NCBI RefSeq assembly: GCF_020829685.1 | Contig: NZ_JAIVFR010000410.1 | Span: 1-6,253 of the forward strand | Direction of reading: 5' to 3' | Source: Nostoc sp. CHAB 5715 | GTDB taxonomy: Bacteria; Cyanobacteriota; Cyanobacteriia; Cyanobacteriales; Nostocaceae | Length of the DNA stretch: 6,253 nucleotides | Shown: piece by piece, positions 1 to 5,557 of the stretch | How the letters are laid out: each line of letters starts with the position of its first letter | Numbering within the stretch: the stretch's first letter is position 1 | Position numbers and translations under genes: made by a program | Notes under the pieces: generated by a model | The model's input: only the letters and a program-made list of their open reading frames with translations | Database searches by the model: none | What the model was told of the DNA's origin: nothing

Positions 1-124
1 AGTCAGTAGTTTCCACTCAGTGACTGCTGACTACTCATTATTAGTTATGTATTCCTGAAAATGAAGCAATTTTCTAAATAGCTTAAAATTACAGCAGTTT
101 TCATGTATTTGAACCACATCTGTT
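1..124. other. Intergenic left end, no gene
   Basis: I see no coding region here. The first 35 bases contain related words in both orientations (AGTCAGTAGT, CAGTGACTG, GCTGACTACT) that resemble a worn-down copy of the short tandem repeats common in heterocystous cyanobacteria. The tandem period is no longer clear. The rest is AT-rich without a convincing promoter or terminator. Confidence 0.4.
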
Positions 125-140
125 GTAAGGGCACAGCATT

Positions 141-350
141 GCTCATACGTGTCAACTTAAGCTAAAAACGCTTATCTGTTGGCTTCCACGCCCGCCTAGA
201 ACTAAAGTTCAAGGCTAATAGCTAAAGTCTACTAAAGTAGACTAAAGATTTTTGGCTATATTTAGTCATCTTCAGATGACTTTCGCTATTAGCAAGGAAC
301 TTCAGTTCCTTGCGGGACATGGCTTTTACGTTAAGTTGACACCAATGAGC
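141..350 (+). mobile_element. Structured MITE-like repeat, copy 1
   Basis: A non-coding element of about 210 bp with 20-bp terminal inverted repeats: GCTCATACGTGTCAACTTAA at 141-160 and TTAAGTTGACACCAATGAGC at 331-350, with two mismatches. Between the ends are four hairpins with very short loops: 194-215, 226-243, 264-281 and 293-312. A perfect 9-bp stem (214-222 with 285-293) encloses the second and third hairpins, and CCCGC at 191-195 can pair with GCGGG at 312-316. A second copy lies inverted at 5558-5763, with most of its length alignable by eye. There is no open reading frame, so any movement would need a transposase supplied elsewhere. No clear target duplication remains around this copy. 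It may instead be a structured RNA gene or both; the family is not one I can name. Confidence 0.8.
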
Positions 351-377
351 TGGCTCGTGCCCCTACCGCGTGGTCTA

Positions 378-408
378 TTTACCTGAAAATAGCTGTAAAT
401 TGTATAAT
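378..408 (+). promoter_or_regulatory. Possible sigma-70-type promoter of the broken beta-lactamase-like gene
   Basis: A perfect TATAAT lies at 403-408, 65 bases before the start codon at 474. A weak -35 candidate, TTTACC at 378-383, stands 19 bases upstream, longer than the usual spacing. It is placed correctly for the downstream gene, but AT-rich DNA gives such matches by chance. Confidence 0.3.
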
Positions 409-473
409 CAATAGCTTTGAAAATGAGCAAGATTGCAGTGTAAAATCTCGCTTGTGATTCCATTAAATATGCA

Positions 474-1415
474 ATGAAAAATATCTTGTTTCGCATTTGG
501 CAATCCTTTCGGCACTACGCAAAGCGCCAAATGCAATCACTTGTCTTTACAGTTATTGGATGTCTTATTGTATTGAGTGTGATTACCTTTGGGGCAATGT
601 ATGTTCTGGCTCAACCTGCTTCAATCCTATCTGAACATCCAGCAATACTCGCTGTTAAAACACCAAATTTGGCGCGACACTTTCAAGAATTCGGGCGTGA
701 AGGCTCAATATTGATTTACGACTCAAAAAATAACCGCTTCTATGAACACAATTCTCAACGTAATGCAACTGCGTAGGCGTAGCCCGTCGTAGACATCGCT
801 CCAGCTTCGACATTCAAAATTTTTAACGCGCTGGTAGCTTTAGAAATAGGTGTAGTTCCTGATGATGTGGCGGTTCTGACTTGGGATGGAATTCACCGAG
901 AGATTGATGCCTGGAATCATGATACAAATTTGCGTCAAGCCTTTAAAGATTCAACTGTTTGGTTCTATCAAGTACTAGCACGTAGGGCTGGATATGAACG
1001 GATGCAGCAATTTATTAACAAAGTAGGTTACGGGAACCGTCAGATTGGCACCGCCGCAGACATTGATCGTTTTTGGCTACAACAGCAGCTATTGCAAATT
1101 ACACCCAAAGAGCAAATTAAGTTTTTGCAACGGTTGTATCAAGGCGATTTGCCTTTCTCCCAAAGGACAATAAATCTTGTCAAAGACATTATGGTACGTG
1201 AACAAACTCCAGACTACACACTGCGAGGAAAGACGGGATGGTTAACGAGTACCAAACCAAACGTTGGTTAGTTCGTGGGTTATTTAGAGCAAAATAAAAA
1301 CGTCTACTTTTTCGCAACAACCCTTGATATGGATAAAGCAGAGGATGCACCCGCCCGCATCGAGATTACACGACGCAGCCTCAAGGATTTGGGCTTGCTG
1401 ACTCAAATCAACTAA
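474..1415 (+). pseudogene. Class D beta-lactamase / penicillin-binding transpeptidase-like protein, interrupted by three in-frame TAG codons
   Basis: Read through its stops, this frame encodes about 313 residues of a serine penicillin-recognising enzyme of the class D (OXA-like) type, which acylates beta-lactams or peptidoglycan stem peptides on an active-site serine in the periplasm. An N-terminal hydrophobic segment (about residues 22-46) suggests a membrane anchor or uncleaved signal. Visible motifs in order are PASTFK with the nucleophilic Ser codon at 807-809 and Lys at 816-818, STV at 951-959, YGN at 1029-1037 and KTGW at 1230-1241. All are in one frame. TAG stops occur at 774-776 and 780-782, inside a 30-bp repeat (771-800), and at 1269-1271, where family members usually have Trp before F-V-G (G-W-F-V-G), so TGG to TAG is likely. 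The real stop TAA at 1413-1415 overlaps the end of the convergent thiS by four bases. No frameshift is visible and the catalytic motifs are all kept, so the decay seems recent. The family call is firm; the choice between beta-lactamase and transpeptidase activity is open. The 5' fragment (474-776) has no active site, and the 3' fragment would lack the STFK serine, so neither alone should work. Confidence 0.85.
771..800 (+). repeat. 30-bp interspersed repeat inserted in the beta-lactamase-like gene
   Basis: The GC-richer block starts GCGTAGGCGTAGCCC and ends AGACATCGCT. It sits between the conserved N-A-T and P-A-S-T-F-K sequences, where related proteins have only a few residues. It is 30 bp, ten codons, so the frame survives, but it carries TAG at 774-776 and 780-782. 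Its right end (CATCGCT) matches the right end of the repeat at 3624-3719. From memory, words of this type recur widely in Nostoc genomes; I cannot verify that here. The exact left boundary is uncertain because a few native codons may have been replaced. Confidence 0.65.
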
Positions 1416-1624
1416 CCACCACCAACAATAGTTACCACTTCTAAGCGATCGCCTGGTTGCACTTTTGTTTGCGGCCAAAACTGGCGATGTAAAATTTCGC
1501 CATTATACTCTACAGCCACCAAGCGGGGGTTAAAACCCAACTGTTGAAGTAAGTCGGGTAAAGAAGTTTGAAATGAGCAGCTATGGGTTTCCCCATTTAC
1601 CTGAACCGTAATTTTATTAGACAT
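1412..1624 (-). CDS. thiS: ThiS, sulfur-carrier protein of thiamine thiazole synthesis
   Basis: A 70-residue ubiquitin-fold sulfur carrier. In the known pathway its C-terminal glycine is adenylated by a ThiF/MoeB-type enzyme, turned into a thiocarboxylate, and used by ThiG to donate sulfur to the thiazole ring. The sequence shows the hallmarks: length usual for the family, an early V-Q-V-N-G strand, the L-L-Q-Q-L-G helix around residues 25-30, V-A-V-E-Y-N-G at 36-42, the P-G-D-R-L-E turn at 57-62, and an exact C-terminal Gly-Gly (V-G-G-G). The ATG at 1622-1624 is the only sensible start. No purine-rich ribosome site precedes it: a heptamer array begins only 10 bases upstream and may have replaced the native leader. 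It lies downstream of thiE on the same strand, suggesting a thiE-thiS unit, and its stop overlaps the tail of the convergent pseudogene. No other thiamine genes are in the window. Confidence 0.93.
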   Translation of the reverse strand: MSNKITVQVNGETHSCSFQTSLPDLLQQLGFNPRLVAVEYNGEILHRQFWPQTKVQPGDRLEVVTIVGGG

Positions 1625-1634
1625 AAATGTGGGT

Positions 1635-1683
1635 GGGGAGTGGGGAGTGGGGAGTGGGGAATGGGGAATGGGGAATGGGGAAT
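1635..1683 (+). repeat. Heptamer tandem array GGGGAGT/GGGGAAT, 7 units
   Basis: Three units of GGGGAGT (1635-1655) are followed by four of GGGGAAT (1656-1683), with an exact 7-bp period. The switch between the two unit types is clean, as expected if slippage copied each variant separately. The G4 runs separated by three bases could form a G-quadruplex on the plus strand, which is the template strand for thiS and thiE. Arrays of this kind are the short tandemly repeated sequences (STRR) known from heterocystous cyanobacteria. Confidence 0.95.
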
Positions 1684-1698
1684 TGGTTATTCACTTTG

Positions 1699-1793
1699 GA
1701 CTAATGACTAATGACTAATGACTAATGACTAATGACTAATGACTAATGACTAATGACTAATGACTAATGACTAATGACTAATGACTAATGACT
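1699..1793 (+). repeat. Heptamer tandem array GACTAAT, 13 units plus a partial
   Basis: Thirteen perfect copies of GACTAAT run from 1699 to 1789, followed by a partial GACT. On the thi strand the unit reads ATTAGTC. The array ends four bases before the thiE stop codon (1797-1799) and stands 15 bases from the neighbouring G-rich heptamer array. The absence of any unit variation points to recent expansion by replication slippage, so copy number probably varies between strains. Confidence 0.97.
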
Positions 1794-1796
1794 CTT

Positions 1797-2912
1797 TTAA
1801 AGTTCTGGTTTAATGCGATTGAGTTGAGATAGCAAATATTGTGTTACTAAGGTAGGCTGTTCGGCTTGCATGAGCGATCGCACCACTGCTACACGTTCGG
1901 CTCCAGCATCGATCACATCATTGATATTATTGGCATCTATTCCTCCAATGGCAAACCAGGGAATTGAGCAATTTTTGGCAGCATAGCTGACATATTCTAA
2001 ACCTGTCGCTACCTTACCTAGTTTCGTAGGAGTTTCATAAACTGGCCCCACGCCAATGTAATCTACACCTTCAGCAATTGCTGCTTGCATTTCTTCTTGA
2101 TTTGTGGTAGAAAGACCTATCAAACGCTGGGAACCCACTAATTGCCGAGCAACAGCAATGGGCATATCTTGTTGTCCTAGATGCACCCCATCTGCATCGA
2201 CTGCTAAAGCTACATCCACGCGATCGTTAACAATGAACAAAGCACCGTAGATATGGCATAATTGCCGGAGTTTTCTGGCTTGTTCCAGACGCAAAGAATC
2301 ATCGGCGGTTTTGTCGCGGTATTGTAAAAGTGTTAATCCCCCTTTGAGTGCAGCTTCGACGTTGTTCAACAAAGTTTCACTAGGAGAAGTAACAAGATAC
2401 AAACGCGATCGCCATAACAATTGATGGCGCTGATGACCCATTAAACTACTTTCTAGCGTATAAACCTGATAGCGCATCTGCTTACAAGCTTTAGCCATAG
2501 TTGGGTGATAAAGCTTGCTGTATTCTTCCAACACCCGTAATGCTTCTTCTATACGGCAAAAATTAGCTTGCAACACCGATTTGATACTAGCTCGTTGTTC
2601 TTCCTGAGGATGGGTTAACTCAGTTCCAGGATCGCCTGGTGTATCTCGCGCCGCCCGCAATTCCGGGGTATGCCACTTAGCAACCTCTTGTCGCAAACGC
2701 TTACATTCAAGAGCCAACTGGGCATTATTCAACCCAAAGCGACACCATTCTTCGATAATTCGCAAGCCCTCACGAGCACGATCTAAATTCGCATCTAAAA
2801 TGCGGTAGACAACTTGTTGTATCTGCCCTTTTTGGCTGTATGGCTCGACCATTACAACAACCCCGTTAGTGCTTTCATCGGAATGTGAATTATCATATAT
2901 CCTAGTAACCAT
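1797..2912 (-). CDS. thiE: ThiE thiamine-phosphate synthase with N-terminal ThiD2 domain
   Basis: This 371-residue protein is longer than a plain ThiE (about 210 residues). Residues 31-160 match the ThiD2 type domain (D-A-N-L-D-R-A-R-E-G-L-R at 40-51, R-I-E-E-A-L-R-V-L-E-E at 120-130), described as a second family of hydroxymethylpyrimidine-phosphate kinase. Residues 170-365 are the ThiE TIM barrel, which joins HMP diphosphate and thiazole phosphate to give thiamine phosphate. ThiE motifs seen are Q-Y-R-D-K (197-201), N-D (229-230, metal-binding region), D-G-V-H-L-G-Q-Q-D (241-249), G-P-V-Y-E-T-P-T-K (289-297) and I-G-G-I-D (322-326). The fusion is standard in cyanobacteria and could place two consecutive steps on one chain. 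The start is uncertain: ATG at 2910-2912 has no clear ribosome site, and Met21 (2850-2852), just before the conserved part, is a good alternative giving 351 residues. thiS follows on the same strand after 172 bp of repeats. No TPP riboswitch is seen upstream. Confidence 0.95.
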   Translation of the reverse strand: MVTRIYDNSHSDESTNGVVVMVEPYSQKGQIQQVVYRILDANLDRAREGLRIIEEWCRFGLNNAQLALECKRLRQEVAKWHTPELRAARDTPGDPGTELTHPQEEQRASIKSVLQANFCRIEEALRVLEEYSKLYHPTMAKACKQMRYQVYTLESSLMGHQRHQLLWRSRLYLVTSPSETLLNNVEAALKGGLTLLQYRDKTADDSLRLEQARKLRQLCHIYGALFIVNDRVDVALAVDADGVHLGQQDMPIAVARQLVGSQRLIGLSTTNQEEMQAAIAEGVDYIGVGPVYETPTKLGKVATGLEYVSYAAKNCSIPWFAIGGIDANNINDVIDAGAERVAVVRSLMQAEQPTLVTQYLLSQLNRIKPEL

Positions 2913-3257
2913 AAGTTAATTAATTTGCTTTTTTTTACTCAATTTTTGCAGAATATACGGAAAATAACCTAGTAGTGAGAGTTACGGTAAATTATCCCTT
3001 TTTCCTATAGGCAGTGATAAGGGTAGTTTGAGGCTACAGTTTCGCACTAAGGTTAGTCAAGTATTTTAGGGTAAACGACAAGCTTACAAAGGACTAGCTA
3101 GAGCGGATACACTGGAAAATCCACAATGGGCAAATTAAATTTGAGACTGCATGGATACTATTTGGAGAGCATTTATACAGTAAATTTTAACTTTGAAATA
3201 GAGCGCTTTCTCGCCCAAAATCTCATCTGAGCCTATTAAAGCTCATAGTATATATCG

Positions 3258-3290
3258 CCTCACTGATGGTTAACAAATTTTAGAGTGAGG
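3258..3290. other. 7-bp inverted repeat with 19-base loop
   Basis: CCTCACT at 3258-3264 and AGTGAGG at 3284-3290 are perfect complements. No T-tract follows on either strand, so it is not a typical terminator. It could be an operator or chance. Confidence 0.3.
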
Positions 3291-3300
3291 GTATTTTGGC

Positions 3301-3316
3301 GTTCGCGTAGCGTGTC
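3301..3316 (+). repeat. Short interspersed-repeat fragment
   Basis: The sequence GTTCGCGTAGCGTGTC is GC-rich in an AT-rich setting and resembles the GCGTTAGCGTCTCT portion of the repeat inside the beta-helix gene (3674-3687). It is probably a remnant of the same class of palindromic cyanobacterial repeats. It directly abuts the long inverted repeat that begins at 3317. Confidence 0.4.
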
Positions 3317-3373
3317 TTTTAGGACAAGGTATTGTTGAACAGACACAATATCATTTATTACCTTGTCTTAAAA
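3317..3373. repeat. 57-bp inverted repeat upstream of the beta-helix gene
   Basis: The arms TTTTAGGACAAGGTA (3317-3331) and TACCTTGTCTTAAAA (3359-3373) match at 14 of 15 positions. An inner stem, TATTGT (3330-3335) with ACAATA (3345-3350), shares one base pair's worth of sequence with the arm edge. A competing pairing, GTGTCT (3312-3317) with AGACAC (3341-3346), excludes part of it. The 3' end stands 94 bases before the chosen start codon. It could be a small palindromic repeat element, a two-site operator, or a leader-RNA structure. Confidence 0.6.
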
Positions 3374-3413
3374 ATTGCCACTCGCTCAATATGTGAGTAA
3401 TATTATCGACATA

Positions 3414-3430
3414 ATACTCTTAGAGAGTAT
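3414..3430 (+). promoter_or_regulatory. Leader hairpin before the beta-helix gene
   Basis: ATACTCT (3414-3420) and AGAGTAT (3424-3430) form a perfect 7-bp stem with a three-base loop, 37 bases before the chosen ATG. If transcription starts upstream this would be a small hairpin in the leader. It is AT-rich and weak; an operator reading is equally possible. Confidence 0.3.
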
Positions 3431-3450
3431 AAGAATTTATGGTTACTTCC

Positions 3451-3456
3451 GAGGAG
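3451..3456 (+). promoter_or_regulatory. Ribosome binding site deciding start at 3468
   Basis: GAGGAG lies 11 bases before ATG 3468, slightly long but the strongest purine match in the region. It favours 3468 over the TTG at 3375, which has none. A rival, AGGG at 3501-3504, stands 8 bases before ATG 3513. Confidence 0.45.
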
Positions 3457-3467
3457 TTGTGTTAAAT

Positions 3468-5459
3468 ATGATTCACCATCGTGTTTTTCCTAAGTACCAT
3501 AGGGTAGATGTTATGCTTGCAAAGCTGAAGTTTCTCAAATCAGCAAGGCTTTTATTTTTTATTTTTTCAGTATTATCTTTTACTGTAAGCATGGGAGCGC
3601 CAAGTATGCCGTTCCTGGATAGGGCGTTAGCGGAGCTCGCCGTTGGCGTACCACTTCGTGGAAGCAAGCTACGCGTTAGCGTCTCTGAAAGAGAAGCCTC
3701 TCGAAGAGAAGGCATCGCTCAGATGCCATCAACACCAGTTTCAACACCTCTAGTTGAGAAAACAAATTCTCAGGCTAACGTGCTGTTTGTCAACCCAAAT
3801 GGTGGAGATGACAAATTAGGCAATGGCAGCGAATCGGCTCCGATAAAAACCATTACCCAAGCGTTGCGATTAGCTAACGCCAATACTGTAATTATGCTCT
3901 CCATCGGCACTTATAGCGTCGAGACAGGAGAGGAATTTCCCTTAATATTGAAACCGGGTATCTCAATTCAAGGCAACCCTAGCAATCAAGGTAAGGATAT
4001 TGTAATTCAAGGAGGTGGTGATTACCTGAGCCGCAGCTTTGGCAATCAAAATGTCACAATTGTTGGAGCAAACCAAACCTTGCTTACTGGGGTGACGGTG
4101 ACGAACCCAAACCGCCGTGGTTACGGTTTATGGGTTGAATCAAGTAATCCGGTAATCGCAGAAAATACATTTACCGGCAGTACCCAAGATGGGATTTCTA
4201 TCTCTGGTAATGCTGCACCTACTATTAGTAAGAATTATTTTGATCGCAATGGAGCCAATGGCATCACAATTGCTGGTAACTCCAGTCCCCAAGTGAAAGA
4301 AAATGTCTTTCACGAAACGGGTTTTGGGATCAATATTGCCCAAAATGCCGCTCCTGTAGTCATAGGGAATCAAATTCAAAACAATAGATCGGGAATTGTG
4401 GTGCAAGCAAAAGGCCGCCCGATTTTGCGGAATAATGTTATTCAAGATAATAAAGAAGATGGTTTAGTTGCGATCGCTCAAGCAATGCCCGATTTGGGTA
4501 GTGCATCCGAACCTGGAGGTAATCAATTTCAAAATAATGCCCGCTACGATATTAACGCCAGCGCTGCTAAACAGGTGATTTCTGCTGCTGGTAACAACCT
4601 TGTGAGCGATCGCATCACTGGCAAGGTAGATATCAACGGTACAACAGCACTTGCAACACAAAATTCTCAACCTGCTCCTGTCCCCAACAATGTGTTACGA
4701 GAAATACCAGCAAATGGGGAAATCACCTTCTCGGCTCCCGAAATCTCTGAAAGTACTAATAGGCAAACCAGCAACAGCATTTCAGCAAATAATCCTGTTT
4801 CTGCACAATTAAACAGTCAACTGCTGCCATTGTTGCCAGCCAATATGCCACTTTCCACGTCTATATCCAATCAACAGCAAGCCACCTCTAAAGTTGCCGA
4901 TTTTCCTACTCCTAGCAGCTTATCGGCTAGACAAATACCAACTAACACTTCAAGAGTTGCAACTCCCAGTCCAGCACAGCCACCTGATACACCACAGTTG
5001 AATTATGTGCGGATTGAGCCTAATACGATTGAGTTTACTGCTCCTGAATACCCATCCAATTCAGTTGCACAGCCAGCAGTTCCAAGTATGAGAGAGCAAA
5101 CACAGCAGCCATTACCAGTACTAGAAACTTCTGCCCCGGCTGCTTCAGCACTTTTACCACTTCCTGATAACAATATCCCTATTGGTAATACTCGCAATAT
5201 ACGAACAAGTTCTGCAAGTATTCCCTATGGCGGTAACTCTGCGACACAATTTGGTGTACGTTATCGCGTAGTAGTGCCACTTTTCACTGATAAAGATCAA
5301 GATTTAGTGCGATCGCTTGCTCCTGGTGCGTTTCTCACAGTTTGGGATGGTCAAAAAGTTATGCAAGCAGGAGTATTTAGCAGTGAATATAACGCTAAAG
5401 AAATGCTCAAAACACTCTCTAATAAAGGTTTAAGAGCCATTATGGAACCGTTGAATTAA
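3468..5459 (+). CDS. Exported DUF1565 right-handed beta-helix protein with SPOR-like C-terminus
   Basis: A 663-residue protein with no known enzymatic reaction. After a basic stretch, a hydrophobic segment (about residues 28-44) reads as a signal peptide. Residues 53-84 come from an inserted repeat. DUF1565 and a right-handed beta-helix span about 105-364, opening V-N-P-N-G-G-D-D, with P-I-K-T-I-T-Q-A-L typical of the family. Five consecutive coils of 22-23 residues, each starting with Pro and carrying an N-x-(F/I) turn, occupy 228-339. A low-complexity linker rich in Pro, Ser, Gln, Thr and Asn (about 394-594) follows. The last 69 residues (595-663) resemble a SPOR domain, with Q-A-G-V-F-S and A-K-E-M-L-K-T-L near the end; SPOR domains bind peptidoglycan lacking stem peptides. 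I infer a cell-envelope protein held at the wall that displays a beta-helix, perhaps for polysaccharide binding; no catalytic residues are evident. Start: ATG 3468 has GAGGAG upstream, while ATG 3513 (648 residues) has AGGG at good spacing and gives a more conventional signal peptide. It is monocistronic as far as visible. Confidence 0.88.
   Translation: MIHHRVFPKYHRVDVMLAKLKFLKSARLLFFIFSVLSFTVSMGAPSMPFLDRALAELAVGVPLRGSKLRVSVSEREASRREGIAQMPSTPVSTPLVEKTNSQANVLFVNPNGGDDKLGNGSESAPIKTITQALRLANANTVIMLSIGTYSVETGEEFPLILKPGISIQGNPSNQGKDIVIQGGGDYLSRSFGNQNVTIVGANQTLLTGVTVTNPNRRGYGLWVESSNPVIAENTFTGSTQDGISISGNAAPTISKNYFDRNGANGITIAGNSSPQVKENVFHETGFGINIAQNAAPVVIGNQIQNNRSGIVVQAKGRPILRNNVIQDNKEDGLVAIAQAMPDLGSASEPGGNQFQNNARYDINASAAKQVISAAGNNLVSDRITGKVDINGTTALATQNSQPAPVPNNVLREIPANGEITFSAPEISESTNRQTSNSISANNPVSAQLNSQLLPLLPANMPLSTSISNQQQATSKVADFPTPSSLSARQIPTNTSRVATPSPAQPPDTPQLNYVRIEPNTIEFTAPEYPSNSVAQPAVPSMREQTQQPLPVLETSAPAASALLPLPDNNIPIGNTRNIRTSSASIPYGGNSATQFGVRYRVVVPLFTDKDQDLVRSLAPGAFLTVWDGQKVMQAGVFSSEYNAKEMLKTLSNKGLRAIMEPLN
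3624..3719 (+). repeat. 96-bp palindromic repeat translated in frame within the beta-helix gene
   Basis: The block runs from GCGTTAGCGGAGC to GGCATCGCT and is exactly 32 codons. It is a string of small palindromes: CCACttcGTGG (3651-3661), TCTCTgaaAGAGA and CTCTcgaAGAG. Its translation is charged (S-E-R-E-A-S-R-R-E) and unlike the flanking exported protein. It lies between the signal peptide and the folded domain, where extra residues are likely harmless. Its right end is shared with the repeat at 771-800. No flanking target duplication is visible, so the exact borders are judged from base composition and motif likeness. Confidence 0.65.
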
Positions 5460-5467
5460 TTGGGCAT

Positions 5468-5515
5468 CCCTTCGGCTTACTTCGACTACGCTCAGTACAA
5501 GTCGCTCAGGGCAAG
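5468..5515 (+). repeat. 48-bp interspersed repeat flanked by 7-bp direct repeats
   Basis: The segment beginning CCCTTCGGCTTACTTCGACT and ending TCAGGGCAAG directly follows the beta-helix gene. TGGGCAT occurs exactly on both sides (5461-5467 and 5516-5522), as a target duplication would. An inner CGACT/AGTCG pair and outer CCC/GGG allow a weak stem. I recall similar words being common in Nostoc intergenic DNA, unverified here. It is not a clear terminator, since no T-run follows. Confidence 0.55.
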
Positions 5516-5516
5516 T

Positions 5517-5543
5517 GGGCATGGGGCAAAAGGGGTAGAGGGG
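5517..5543 (+). other. G-run tract with quadruplex potential
   Basis: Four G-runs (5517-5519, 5523-5526, 5532-5535, 5540-5543) are separated by loops of 3, 5 and 4 bases on the plus strand. This fits a G-quadruplex pattern. It may be a decayed G-rich heptamer array like that at 1635-1683. Function unknown. Confidence 0.4.
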
Positions 5544-5548
5544 AAAGC

Positions 5549-5557
5549 ACTTACATC
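5549..5557 (+). repeat. Left 9-bp target duplication of structured repeat copy 2
   Basis: ACTTACATC here is repeated exactly at 5764-5772, immediately outside the other end of the structured element. Flanking bases differ on both sides, so nine bases is the full length; the last C could belong to the element, making it eight. Confidence 0.75.

Larger units (their letters stand above)
2913..3467. other. Divergent intergenic region between thiE and the beta-helix gene
   Basis: These 555 bases should hold promoters for both flanking genes, but I find no confident -35/-10 pair. The thiE-proximal part is very AT-rich, with a T-run at 2930-2936. Bases 2980-3240 show only weak short inverted repeats. 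The gene-proximal part holds three separate palindromes (3258-3290, 3317-3373, 3414-3430) and a fragment of an interspersed repeat (3301-3316), entered separately. An open frame starting TTG at 3375 joins the beta-helix gene frame but has no coding look. No TPP riboswitch, tRNA or other known RNA is recognisable. Confidence 0.6.

Noticed and set aside
141..350. HEARO / IscB-associated guide RNA
   Set aside because: The size and complex fold invite the idea, but there is no IscB gene nearby, the perfect terminal inverted repeats and 9-bp target duplication point to a different transposition type, and I cannot match a consensus by eye.
867..1271. Independent 134-residue gene
   Set aside because: It is in the same frame as the 474 start and as the sequence after 1271, lacks the STFK active site, and begins inside a conserved domain. 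It is the middle of the broken beta-lactamase-like gene.
1284..1478. 64-residue minus-strand gene overlapping thiS
   Set aside because: It overlaps thiS in another frame, is Cys/Trp rich and has no family likeness; thiS is the clear gene.
1635..1793. CRISPR array
   Set aside because: The unit is 7 bp with no spacers; these are direct tandem heptamers.
2913..3100. TPP riboswitch upstream of thiE
   Set aside because: I looked on both strands for the conserved thi-box words (CTGAGA and the ACCTGA-type core) and found no arrangement matching them.
3375..3467. TTG start giving a 694-residue beta-helix protein
   Set aside because: There is no ribosome site, the start lies against a long inverted repeat, and the extra 31 residues precede the signal peptide. 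ATG 3468 or 3513 fits better.
4140..4445. Antisense gene within the beta-helix gene
   Set aside because: The opposite-strand open frames here and at 3473-3715, 4464-4670 and 5003-5197 have no recognisable domain and are explained by the codon use of the strong plus-strand gene.
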